Shown: piece after piece, positions 52,899 to 59,510 of the stretch
Position numbering within the stretch: the stretch's first letter is position 1
Layout of the letters: every line of letters starts with the position of its first letter
Assembly: GCF_017875645.1 (NCBI RefSeq)
Contig: NZ_JAGGMR010000001.1
Location: forward strand, 4,092,001-4,156,000
DNA length: 64,000 bases
Direction of reading: 5' to 3'
Source of the DNA: Nocardia goodfellowii
Lineage (GTDB): Bacteria; Actinomycetota; Actinomycetes; Mycobacteriales; Mycobacteriaceae
Notes under the pieces: generated by a model
The model's database searches: none
The model's input: the letters and a program-made list of their open reading frames with translations, nothing else
Told to the model about the DNA's origin: nothing
Translations under genes and position numbers: made by a program

Positions 52899-53570
52899 TC
52901 ATACCCCAGCCGCCCTGTCGCCGAAACCTGAGGGTAGCTCGGAGAAGCCCCGCTCCAGCGCCGAGAGGGCTTGCTCGAGGTAAACGGTCAGGTCGGCGTC
53001 GGCGCGCGGCCGGTGACCGCCCGCTTGCGGAGCGGGCGGGGTGGAGCGGTTCAACCAGGCGTCGAAGGCGGCGCGGGCCGCGGCCAGGGTGGTCCGGCCG
53101 ACGGCCAGCGGGATCAAATCGTTCTCGGCGGCGCCGAGCCGGCGGGCGGCGAAGGAACTGACCGCGCGTTCCCAGGCGTCGTAGTGCGCGCCGGCGGTGG
53201 CGGCGAGCGCGGGCACGCTGGCGATCAGGTGCATGCGGGTGCGCAGCTCAGGGATGTCTTCGGCGCGATAGGTATTGACGTCCACCACGACTCGGCGCAC
53301 CGCGGTCATCATCGGCACCGTGTCCGCGATGGTGGCGAAAGCGGCTTCCAGGGCGGCTATCTCGTCGTCGAACTGGGACCAGAGCACTTCGGCCTTGGTG
53401 GGGAAGTAGCGGAAGAAGGTGCGCCCGCTGATGCCCGCCGCCGCGGCGATCTGCTCGACCGTGGTGTTGTCGAAGCCGTGCGCGCTGAACAGTCGCATGG
53501 CGATCAGTTCGAGTTCCCGCTTGGTGGTGCCGCGGGGGCGGCCGCGGGTGGTGGTGCCCTGCCCTGTCAC
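52899..53570 (-). CDS. mftR: TetR-type mycofactocin regulator MftR
   Basis: A 223-residue TetR regulator. The helix-turn-helix is AMRLFSAHGFDNTTV, then AAAAGISGRTFFRYFPTK; the ligand domain has IPELRTRMHLIASVPALAA and AHYDAWERAVSSFAARRLG as in MftR, which responds to long-chain acyl-CoA in mycobacteria. GTG 53570 is chosen because a CATAAT -10 box lies seven bases before it (leaderless); ATG 53579 is the alternative. It is divergent from mftE. Confidence 0.8.
   Translation of the reverse strand: MTGQGTTTRGRPRGTTKRELELIAMRLFSAHGFDNTTVEQIAAAAGISGRTFFRYFPTKAEVLWSQFDDEIAALEAAFATIADTVPMMTAVRRVVVDVNTYRAEDIPELRTRMHLIASVPALAATAGAHYDAWERAVSSFAARRLGAAENDLIPLAVGRTTLAAARAAFDAWLNRSTPPAPQAGGHRPRADADLTVYLEQALSALERGFSELPSGFGDRAAGV
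52901..52928 (-). promoter_or_regulatory. Stress-sigma (SigF/SigB-type) promoter of the stressosome operon
   Basis: Read on the minus strand: GGTTT (complement of 52924-52928), 17 bases, GGGTAT (complement of 52901-52906). It lies in the last codons of mftR and points at rsbR, whose ATG is 77 bases downstream. A TAGGCT box (complement of 52892-52897) follows and could be a second promoter. Confidence 0.6.
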
Positions 53571-53598
53571 GAAAATCATTATGACAGTGCGGAACGTA

Positions 53599-53627
53599 TT
53601 GATTATGTCAGCGAGTGACGTTAATCT
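53599..53627 (+). promoter_or_regulatory. mftE promoter with leaderless start
   Basis: TTGATT (53599-53604), 17 bases, TAATCT (53622-53627), then six bases to GTG 53634, with no Shine-Dalgarno. TGACA (53582-53586) and TGTCA (53606-53610) form an inverted pair across the region and may be the MftR site. Confidence 0.6.
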
Positions 53628-53633
53628 CGCCTG

Positions 53634-54338
53634 GTGGTAGAACGCGTTTCAGATCTGGCCTGGCCCGAGGTGGGCGCACGGGCGGAGCGCGGCGTGATCC
53701 TGGCGGTCCCGGTGGGCTCGACCGAGCAGCACGGGCCGCATCTACCGCTGTCCACCGACACCGATATCGCTGTGGAACTGTGCCGCCGATTGGCCGAGCG
53801 CAGGCCGGATGTGCTTGTCGCCCCAGCGATTCCGTACGGCTCCAGCGGCGAGCACGCCGGATTTCCCGGCACGCTGTCGATCGGGCAGGCCGCGCTGGAA
53901 CTGCTGATCGTGGAGCTGTGCCGTTCGGCCACCGCGACTTTCGACCGCATCGTGCTGGTCAACGGGCACGGCGGTAACGCCGCACCGCTGGAACGCGCGG
54001 TGCGCCTGCTGCGCGGCGAATCCCGCGACGTGCGCCTGTGGGGGCCGCGCTACCAGGGTGACCTGCACGCGGGCCACTGCGAAACCGGCATGCAACTCGC
54101 GCTGGACCCGGCTCGGGTACGCGTCGCGCGCGCGGAAGCCGGTGACCAGCGCCCGCTGACGGAGATCTTCCCGCTGCTGGCCGCCGGTGGCGTGCGCGCG
54201 GTGAGTCCGAACGGCGTGCTGGGTGACCCGACGCACGCCACCGCCGCGGACGGCAGCCGACTCCTCGACGAACTCGCCACGCAGGTGGAAAAGGACAGCC
54301 GGTCCTGGTGGCCGGTCGAGCAAATCAGACACAGATAG
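53634..54338 (+). CDS. mftE: Mycofactocin peptidase MftE (creatininase family)
   Basis: A 234-residue creatininase-fold metalloprotein. Metal-binding motifs VGSTEQHGPHLPLSTDTDIA, GSSGEHAGFPGT, VNGHGGNAAPL and AGHCETGMQL are typical. MftE cleaves the MftC-modified precursor peptide MftA to release the C-terminal Val-Tyr-derived unit. Its partner MftD follows after nine bases. The precursor and the radical SAM maturase are not here. Confidence 0.85.
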   Translation: MVERVSDLAWPEVGARAERGVILAVPVGSTEQHGPHLPLSTDTDIAVELCRRLAERRPDVLVAPAIPYGSSGEHAGFPGTLSIGQAALELLIVELCRSATATFDRIVLVNGHGGNAAPLERAVRLLRGESRDVRLWGPRYQGDLHAGHCETGMQLALDPARVRVARAEAGDQRPLTEIFPLLAAGGVRAVSPNGVLGDPTHATAADGSRLLDELATQVEKDSRSWWPVEQIRHR

Positions 54339-54347
54339 GGCCGGACA

Positions 54348-55559
54348 ATGAATCCCTGGTTCGAAACCGTCGCCGAGGCGCAGCGCCGCGCGAAGAAACG
54401 GCTGCCGAAATCGGTGTACGGCGCGCTCATCGCCGGCTCCGAACGCGGCCAGACCATCGACGAAAACCAGCAGGCGTTCACCGAGTTGGGTTTCGCGCCG
54501 CACTGCGCGGGCCCGATCGGAGAGCGCGATCAGTCCACCACGGTGATGGGGCAACAACTGTCCATGCCGGTGCTGATCTCGCCGACCGGTGTGCAGGCGG
54601 TGCATCCCGAGGGTGAGGTGGCCGTCGCCCGGGCGGCCGCGGCGCGCGGAATCGCCATGGGGCTCAGCTCCTTCGCCTCGAAGCCGATCGAAGAGGTGAT
54701 CGCCGCCAACCCGGCCACCTTCTTCCAGCTCTACTGGTGCGGCAGCAAAGAGGAGATGGCCGAGCGGATCGGGCGTGCCGCGGCGGCCGGTGCGGTCGGG
54801 CTGATCCTCACCCTGGACTGGTCCTTCTCGCATGGCCGGGACTGGGGCAGCCCGGTCATCCCCGAGACGCTGGACCTGCGCGCGATGATGCGATTCGCGC
54901 CGCAGACGCTGGCCAGGCCGCGCTGGCTGGCCACCTACCTGCGTGCCGGGCACATCCCCGATCTCACCGCCCCGAACATGGCCGTCGGCGGCAAGGCGGC
55001 GCCCGGCTTCTTCGGCGCCTACGGCGAATGGATGGGCACGCCCGCGCCGGACTGGGACGACGTGCGCTGGATCTGCGAACAGTGGGACGGCCCGGTCATG
55101 CTGAAGGGCATCATGCGGGTCGACGACGCGCACCGCGCCGTCGACGCGGGCGTGGCCGCCATCTCGGTGTCCAACCACGGCGGCAACAACCTCGACGGCA
55201 CCCCCGCCGCGATCCGGGCGCTGCCGGTGATCGCCGAGGCGGTCGGCTCGCAGGTCGATGTGGTGATGGACGGCGGCATCCGCCGCGGCAGTGATGTGGT
55301 GAAGGCCGTGGCGCTGGGCGCCCGCGCGGTCATGCTCGGCCGCGCCTACCTGTGGGGCCTGGCCGCCAACGGGCAGGCGGGCGTGGAGAACGTGCTCGAC
55401 ATCATGCGCGGCGGCATCGACTCGGCGTTGCTGGGCCTGCGCAAAACCAGTGTTGCGGAACTGGATCGGAGCGATCTCGTGGTGCCGGACGGTTTCGAAC
55501 GGGCGCTCGGCGTACCCGTCCGGCCGCAGGCCGTCCCGGATCAGATGGTCGCGGGCTAG
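54348..55559 (+). CDS. mftD: Pre-mycofactocin synthase MftD (FMN enzyme)
   Basis: A 403-residue alpha-hydroxy-acid oxidase-fold FMN protein. Markers are PVLISPTGVQAVHPEGE, LYWCGSKEEM, VMLKGIMRVDDA, SVSNHGGNNLDGTPAAI and DGGIRRGSDVVKAVALGA. In the canonical family the substrate Arg follows HGG; here it is Asn (HGGNNLD), as in MftD. It oxidatively deaminates the peptide intermediate to the redox-active mycofactocin core. It follows mftE, the reverse of the usual D-E order. Confidence 0.88.
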   Translation: MNPWFETVAEAQRRAKKRLPKSVYGALIAGSERGQTIDENQQAFTELGFAPHCAGPIGERDQSTTVMGQQLSMPVLISPTGVQAVHPEGEVAVARAAAARGIAMGLSSFASKPIEEVIAANPATFFQLYWCGSKEEMAERIGRAAAAGAVGLILTLDWSFSHGRDWGSPVIPETLDLRAMMRFAPQTLARPRWLATYLRAGHIPDLTAPNMAVGGKAAPGFFGAYGEWMGTPAPDWDDVRWICEQWDGPVMLKGIMRVDDAHRAVDAGVAAISVSNHGGNNLDGTPAAIRALPVIAEAVGSQVDVVMDGGIRRGSDVVKAVALGARAVMLGRAYLWGLAANGQAGVENVLDIMRGGIDSALLGLRKTSVAELDRSDLVVPDGFERALGVPVRPQAVPDQMVAG

Positions 55560-55574
55560 CTCGACGCCGGTGCG

Positions 55575-56063
55575 TTACTCGGCCACCCCGCCGCCGCCGG
55601 CGGGCGTCCCCGAGCGGTGATGGGCGAGCAACGTGTCGTAGATGTCGGCGAGCGCCGCCAGTTGATCGCGATCCAGCGCGTTGATCATGTGCCGGCGCAC
55701 GCTGCGCGCGTGCGCCGGCGCGGCACTGCCGAGCAGGTCGGCGCCGTGCGGGGTGAGCCTGGCGGCAGTGCGGCGAGCGTCGTCCGGGATCGGTTCCCGG
55801 ATGACCAGTCCGCGCTTCTCCATCCGGGTGATCTGATGGGAGAGCCGGCTCTGTGACCATTCCAGGCGCTCGGCCAGGTCGGCGAAGGTCAGCCGGTGGT
55901 CGGGCGACTTCGACAGGCTGGCCAGGACCGAGTATTCGACGTAGGTGAGATTGGATTCGCGGGAGGAATCGCGCCCGACGGCGGCGGCGATGAGGTCACG
56001 GGTGCGCACGAAACCCAGCCAGGCTCGCATCTCGACCTCGTCGAGCCATATCGGTTCCGTCAT
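55575..56063 (-). CDS. MarR family transcriptional regulator
   Basis: A 162-residue winged-helix regulator: LTFADLAERLEWSQSRLSHQI, then a wing VIREPIPDDARRTAAR. The N-terminal WLGFVRTRDLIAAAV helix is typical of the actinobacterial subgroup. It is divergent from the fumarase gene. A GGTTG-N6-CAACC repeat lies 92 bases upstream of its start and may be its operator. Confidence 0.9.
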   Translation of the reverse strand: MTEPIWLDEVEMRAWLGFVRTRDLIAAAVGRDSSRESNLTYVEYSVLASLSKSPDHRLTFADLAERLEWSQSRLSHQITRMEKRGLVIREPIPDDARRTAARLTPHGADLLGSAAPAHARSVRRHMINALDRDQLAALADIYDTLLAHHRSGTPAGGGGVAE

Positions 56064-56154
56064 GGCAGCCTCCCAACTCCCCGACGTGCCGATCGAAGGA
56101 CCGCGCGGTGGCCTTCGCCTGCGACAACGTCAGACCTGAGAGGTAGCACCACCG

Positions 56155-56170
56155 GGTTGAACGTGCAACC
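56155..56170. promoter_or_regulatory. GGTTG-N6-CAACC inverted repeat upstream of MarR gene
   Basis: A 16-bp perfect inverted repeat 92 bases before the MarR start and 139 bases before the fumarase start. It is a candidate MarR operator. Confidence 0.4.
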
Positions 56171-56192
56171 TTTTGTGACTACTACCAGGGTC

Positions 56193-56211
56193 TTAGGATT
56201 GCCTAACCCCG
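56193..56211. promoter_or_regulatory. Possible IdeR/DtxR iron box upstream of fumarase
   Basis: The 19 bases starting TTAGGATTGCCTAACC match the IdeR consensus at 14 positions, with the TTAGG and CTAACC halves intact. A TAGGCT -10 box lies at 56232-56237, so the box would cover the -35 region of the fumarase promoter. Confidence 0.5.
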
Positions 56212-56293
56212 GTGGGCGCCGGTCCGGTGGCTAGGCTCGCTGTGCTTGTGACCAGTGGTGCAGGCACCCAGCATCGAGTTAGGAGAGCGATCC

Positions 56294-57970
56294 GTGACCG
56301 CGCCGGAATTCCGCTATTCAGATCTGCTGCCGATCGGCGCGGACGACACCCCCTACCGGTTGATCACGACCGAGGGCGTCAGCACCTTCGAGGTCGACGG
56401 CCGCACCTTCCTGAAGGTGGAGCCCGAGGCGTTGCGTCTGCTCACCGCCGAGGCTATGCACGACATCAGCCACTACCTGCGGCCCGCGCATCTGGCTCAG
56501 CTCCGCAAGATCATCGATGATCCGGAGTCCTCCGGCAACGATCGTTTCGTCGCGCTGGATCTGCTGAAGAACGTCAATATCTCCGCGGGCGGCATTCTGC
56601 CGATGTGTCAGGACACCGGCACGGCGATCGTCATGGGCAAGAAGTCCGAGGGCGTACTCACCGGCGCCGACGACGCGGAATGGATCAGCCGCGGTGTGTT
56701 CGACGCCTACACCAAGCTGAATTTGCGCTATTCGCAACTCGCCCCGATCACCATGTGGGACGAGAAGAACACCGGCACCAATCTGCCGGCACAGATCGAG
56801 TTGTATTCCACCCAGGGCGATCCCGCGCAGCCGTCCTACAAGTTCCTGTTCATGGCCAAGGGCGGTGGTTCGGCCAACAAGTCGTTCCTGTATCAGGAAA
56901 CCAAGGCCGTGCTGAATCCGCAGCGCATGCTGGAATTCCTGGACGAAAAGATTCGTTCGCTGGGCACCGCGGCCTGCCCGCCCTATCACCTGGCCGTGGT
57001 CATCGGCGGCACCAGTGCCGAATTCGCTGTGAAGACCGCGAAATACGCTTCCGCGCACTACCTGGACAATCTGCCCACCGAGGGCTCGATGGCGGCGCAC
57101 GGGTTCCGCGACCTCGAGCTCGAGGAAGAGGTCTTCAAGCTCACCCAGGAGTTCGGCATCGGCGCGCAGTTCGGCGGCAAGTACTTCTGCCACGACGTAC
57201 GCGTGGTGCGGCTGCCGCGGCACGGCGCCAGCTGCCCGGTGGCGATCGCGGTGTCGTGCTCGGCGGACCGTCAGGCACTGGCCAAGATCACGCCGGAAGG
57301 TGTCTTCCTGGAGCAGCTCGAGCGTGAGCCCGCGCAGTACCTGCCGGAGCAGACCGACGCCATCCTCGGCGGTGACGTGGTCCGGATCGACCTGAATCGC
57401 CCGATGGACGAGATTCGCGCCGAATTGTCGAAATACCCGGTGAAGACTCGGCTTTCGCTGACCGGGCCGCTGGTGGTGGCGCGCGATATCGCGCACGCGA
57501 AGATCAAGGAACGCCTCGACGCGGGCGAGCCGATGCCGCAGTACCTGCGGGATATGGCCGTGTATTACGCCGGTCCGGCCAAGACGCCCGAGGGCTACGC
57601 GTCCGGCTCGTTCGGTCCGACCACGGCCGGCCGCATGGACTCCTATGTCGACCAATTCCAGGCCGCCGGCGGATCTTTCGTCATGCTGGCCAAGGGCAAC
57701 CGCTCCGCACAGGTCACCAAGGCGTGCAATGAGCACGGCGGTTTCTACCTCGGCTCCATCGGCGGTCCCGCCGCACGCCTGGCGCTGGACTGCATCAAGT
57801 CGGTCGAGGTGCTCGAGTATCCCGAACTCGGGATGGAAGCCGTCTGGAAGATCGAAGTGGAAGATTTCCCCGCGTTCATCGTCGTGGACGACAAGGGCAA
57901 CGATTTCTTCGCCGAAACGCAGAAGCCGATCGCGTTGCGCGTGCGCACGCGCTCCAAAGAACGCGTCTGA
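56294..57970 (+). CDS. fum: Class I (4Fe-4S) fumarate hydratase
   Basis: A 558-residue iron-sulfur fumarase of the FumA type, interconverting fumarate and malate in the TCA cycle. Cluster Cys candidates are in [25 protein letters not shown] and IAVSCSADR; the class I C-terminal signature is [18 protein letters not shown] 56294 is chosen because AGGAGAG ends six bases upstream. Its cluster makes it sensitive to iron supply and oxidants, which fits the candidate IdeR box upstream. A strong hairpin follows. Confidence 0.95.
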   Translation: MTAPEFRYSDLLPIGADDTPYRLITTEGVSTFEVDGRTFLKVEPEALRLLTAEAMHDISHYLRPAHLAQLRKIIDDPESSGNDRFVALDLLKNVNISAGGILPMCQDTGTAIVMGKKSEGVLTGADDAEWISRGVFDAYTKLNLRYSQLAPITMWDEKNTGTNLPAQIELYSTQGDPAQPSYKFLFMAKGGGSANKSFLYQETKAVLNPQRMLEFLDEKIRSLGTAACPPYHLAVVIGGTSAEFAVKTAKYASAHYLDNLPTEGSMAAHGFRDLELEEEVFKLTQEFGIGAQFGGKYFCHDVRVVRLPRHGASCPVAIAVSCSADRQALAKITPEGVFLEQLEREPAQYLPEQTDAILGGDVVRIDLNRPMDEIRAELSKYPVKTRLSLTGPLVVARDIAHAKIKERLDAGEPMPQYLRDMAVYYAGPAKTPEGYASGSFGPTTAGRMDSYVDQFQAAGGSFVMLAKGNRSAQVTKACNEHGGFYLGSIGGPAARLALDCIKSVEVLEYPELGMEAVWKIEVEDFPAFIVVDDKGNDFFAETQKPIALRVRTRSKERV

Positions 57971-57976
57971 GGACAT

Positions 57977-58011
57977 GGCGATGTCACCCCGATCACCGGG
58001 GTGACATCGCC
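57977..58011 (+). terminator. Hairpin after fumarase, 15-bp perfect stem
   Basis: Arms 57977-57991 and 57997-58011 are exact complements with a 5-base loop, starting six bases after the fumarase stop. No U run follows. Confidence 0.7.
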
Positions 58012-58069
58012 GCCGCGGCGGGCACCCTGGATGGGGTAAGCCCCCGTATCCCCGGAGTCGAGGAGCGCG

Positions 58070-58477
58070 ATGAGTACGTCGTTTCGTATCTCGGATTCAG
58101 TCAGCCGACGTCTGGTCTCCCGTGCCGTCCGTGAGGGAACGAGTTCGACCGCACTGCTCGATCGGCTGATCCGCGAAGGGGTCGACCAGCTGGAGCACCC
58201 GGGCATCGTCTTCCGCGGCCCGGTGCACGACCGGCGCGCGGCGCTGGCGGCCGGGCCCGAGGTCTGGGAAGTCGTCGCCCGGTTACTGGAGCTCGACGGG
58301 CCGGTGGAGCAACGGATCACAGCACTCGCTCAGCGATCGGATCTGCAGGACCGCAAGATTCGCACCGCGGTGGCGTACGCGCGCGAGCACGGCACCGAGA
58401 TCGGGTCGCGCATCGTGCGTCATCGCCAGGCCGCCGAGATGGCGGGAGTGCCTTCCGGGCAGCGCGTTCCGTCATAG
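58070..58477 (+). CDS. Antitoxin-like protein with ribbon-helix-helix N-terminus
   Basis: A 135-residue protein. The start TSFRISDSVSRRLVSRAVREG and SSTALLDRLIREGVDQLEHPG resembles a ribbon-helix-helix DNA-binding segment; the middle GIVFRGPVHDRRAALAAGPEVWEVV matches a domain seen in some mycobacterial VapB-type antitoxins. The rest is helical and basic. No PIN-domain or other toxin gene is adjacent, so it is an orphan or a plain regulator. Its ATG follows GGAG with modest spacing. Confidence 0.65.
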   Translation: MSTSFRISDSVSRRLVSRAVREGTSSTALLDRLIREGVDQLEHPGIVFRGPVHDRRAALAAGPEVWEVVARLLELDGPVEQRITALAQRSDLQDRKIRTAVAYAREHGTEIGSRIVRHRQAAEMAGVPSGQRVPS

Positions 58478-58605
58478 CCACGCTGTGGATAAAGTGATCC
58501 ACAGCACTGGAACAACATGTGGACAACGTCCGTTCCGCCGTTGTTTGCCGCCAAAAGGATTGGGCACCACCAGAAATGAGCGTCCGCGTTCTTGGATGGA
58601 GGATC

Positions 58606-58782
58606 ATGCCGATCGAGCAGACCGCCCGGATCGTCCGGGTGCTGGAAGTAATCGTGACGATCCTGGCCGCGTGCTGTTTGGTCTTGGCCTGGATCGTCGA
58701 TACGCCGCCGGGCATCATGGTGATCTTCGCCGCGGTCATCGCGTACGGGAGCTGGACGTTCACTCATCCGATCGAGTCGTAA
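58606..58782 (+). CDS. Small membrane protein, 58 residues
   Basis: Starts at ATG 58606 with GGAGG just before it. The peptide begins MPIEQTARIVRVLEVI and has two hydrophobic segments (about 10-30 and 34-50) separated by a short DTPPG turn. No family recognised. An earlier in-frame ATG at 58576 has no ribosome site. Confidence 0.55.
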   Translation: MPIEQTARIVRVLEVIVTILAACCLVLAWIVDTPPGIMVIFAAVIAYGSWTFTHPIES

Positions 58783-58850
58783 CCGGGCGACGTCGCGGCA
58801 CAGCTCCCGAGGCGGACGCGCGGTTCCCGGGAAGGGCGCGGCGCGACGGC

Positions 58851-58863
58851 TAGGATCGCCGAC
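58851..58863 (+). promoter_or_regulatory. -10 box and leaderless start of the M15 peptidase gene
   Basis: TAGGAT (58851-58856) lies seven bases before ATG 58864, without a Shine-Dalgarno. Confidence 0.45.
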
Positions 58864-59436
58864 ATGATCGCAAAGTTGGCGATGTCCGCGGTGGCGCTAC
58901 CGGCGCTGTTCGTCCTGCTCGCGCCCGGCGCGCACGCGGACCAGCGCACGGCGGTGGCCGCAGCCGCCGGAACCGAAGGCCTGACGCCCGCCTTGGCGGC
59001 GGCATACACCGAGGCCGAGGAGGCGGCGCGGGCCGAAGGCGTCACCCTGTACATCAACTCCGGCTACCGCTCGCCCGCCGAACAGCAGGCGATGTGGGAG
59101 GACGGCGTCGCCACCTACGGCAGCCCGGATGAGGCGCGCCGCTGGGTGCTGCCGCCCGAGGAGTCCACCCACGTCTCCGGGCAGGCGATCGACGTCGGCC
59201 CGCAGCCCGGCGCCCAGTGGCTGGAACGCAACGGCAATCGGTGGGGCCTGTGCCGCATCTACGCGAACGAGTGGTGGCATTTCGAGTTGGCGACCGCACC
59301 CGGTGGCCTGTGCCCCGCCTTGCGCGCCGACGCGAGCGAGCCGCCACCGGCCCCCGCGTTGCCGCCGCAGGCGATGCCGCCGAACACCGGCAGCGCCGGC
59401 CCGCTGCACATTTGGCCTTGGGGTCCTGCCCAGTAA
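58864..59436 (+). CDS. Secreted M15 D-alanyl-D-alanine carboxypeptidase (VanY-like)
   Basis: A 190-residue exported zinc peptidase. A signal peptide (AMSAVALPALFVLLAPGAHA) precedes the M15B domain: SGYRSPAEQQAMW, the zinc motif STHVSGQAIDVG (HxxxxxxD) and EWWHFEL with the catalytic Glu and last zinc His. It trims the terminal D-Ala of peptidoglycan stems. A Pro/Ala-rich tail follows. It is convergent with jetC, with a hairpin between. Confidence 0.88.
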   Translation: MIAKLAMSAVALPALFVLLAPGAHADQRTAVAAAAGTEGLTPALAAAYTEAEEAARAEGVTLYINSGYRSPAEQQAMWEDGVATYGSPDEARRWVLPPEESTHVSGQAIDVGPQPGAQWLERNGNRWGLCRIYANEWWHFELATAPGGLCPALRADASEPPPAPALPPQAMPPNTGSAGPLHIWPWGPAQ

Positions 59437-59455
59437 GTTCCGCTGTCGTCTTGTC

Positions 59456-59491
59456 CATCGCCCCCGGTCAGCTCGCTGATCGGGGGCGATG
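59456..59491. terminator. Hairpin between M15 peptidase and jetC
   Basis: CATCGCCCCCG (59456-59466) pairs with CGGGGGCGATG (59481-59491), and the inner TCAGC/GCTGA also pair, giving a stem of about 17 bp with a single G-T. It sits between two convergent stops and can serve both. Confidence 0.7.
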
Positions 59492-59510
59492 TGTTGGTCG
59501 ATAGGCGAGC

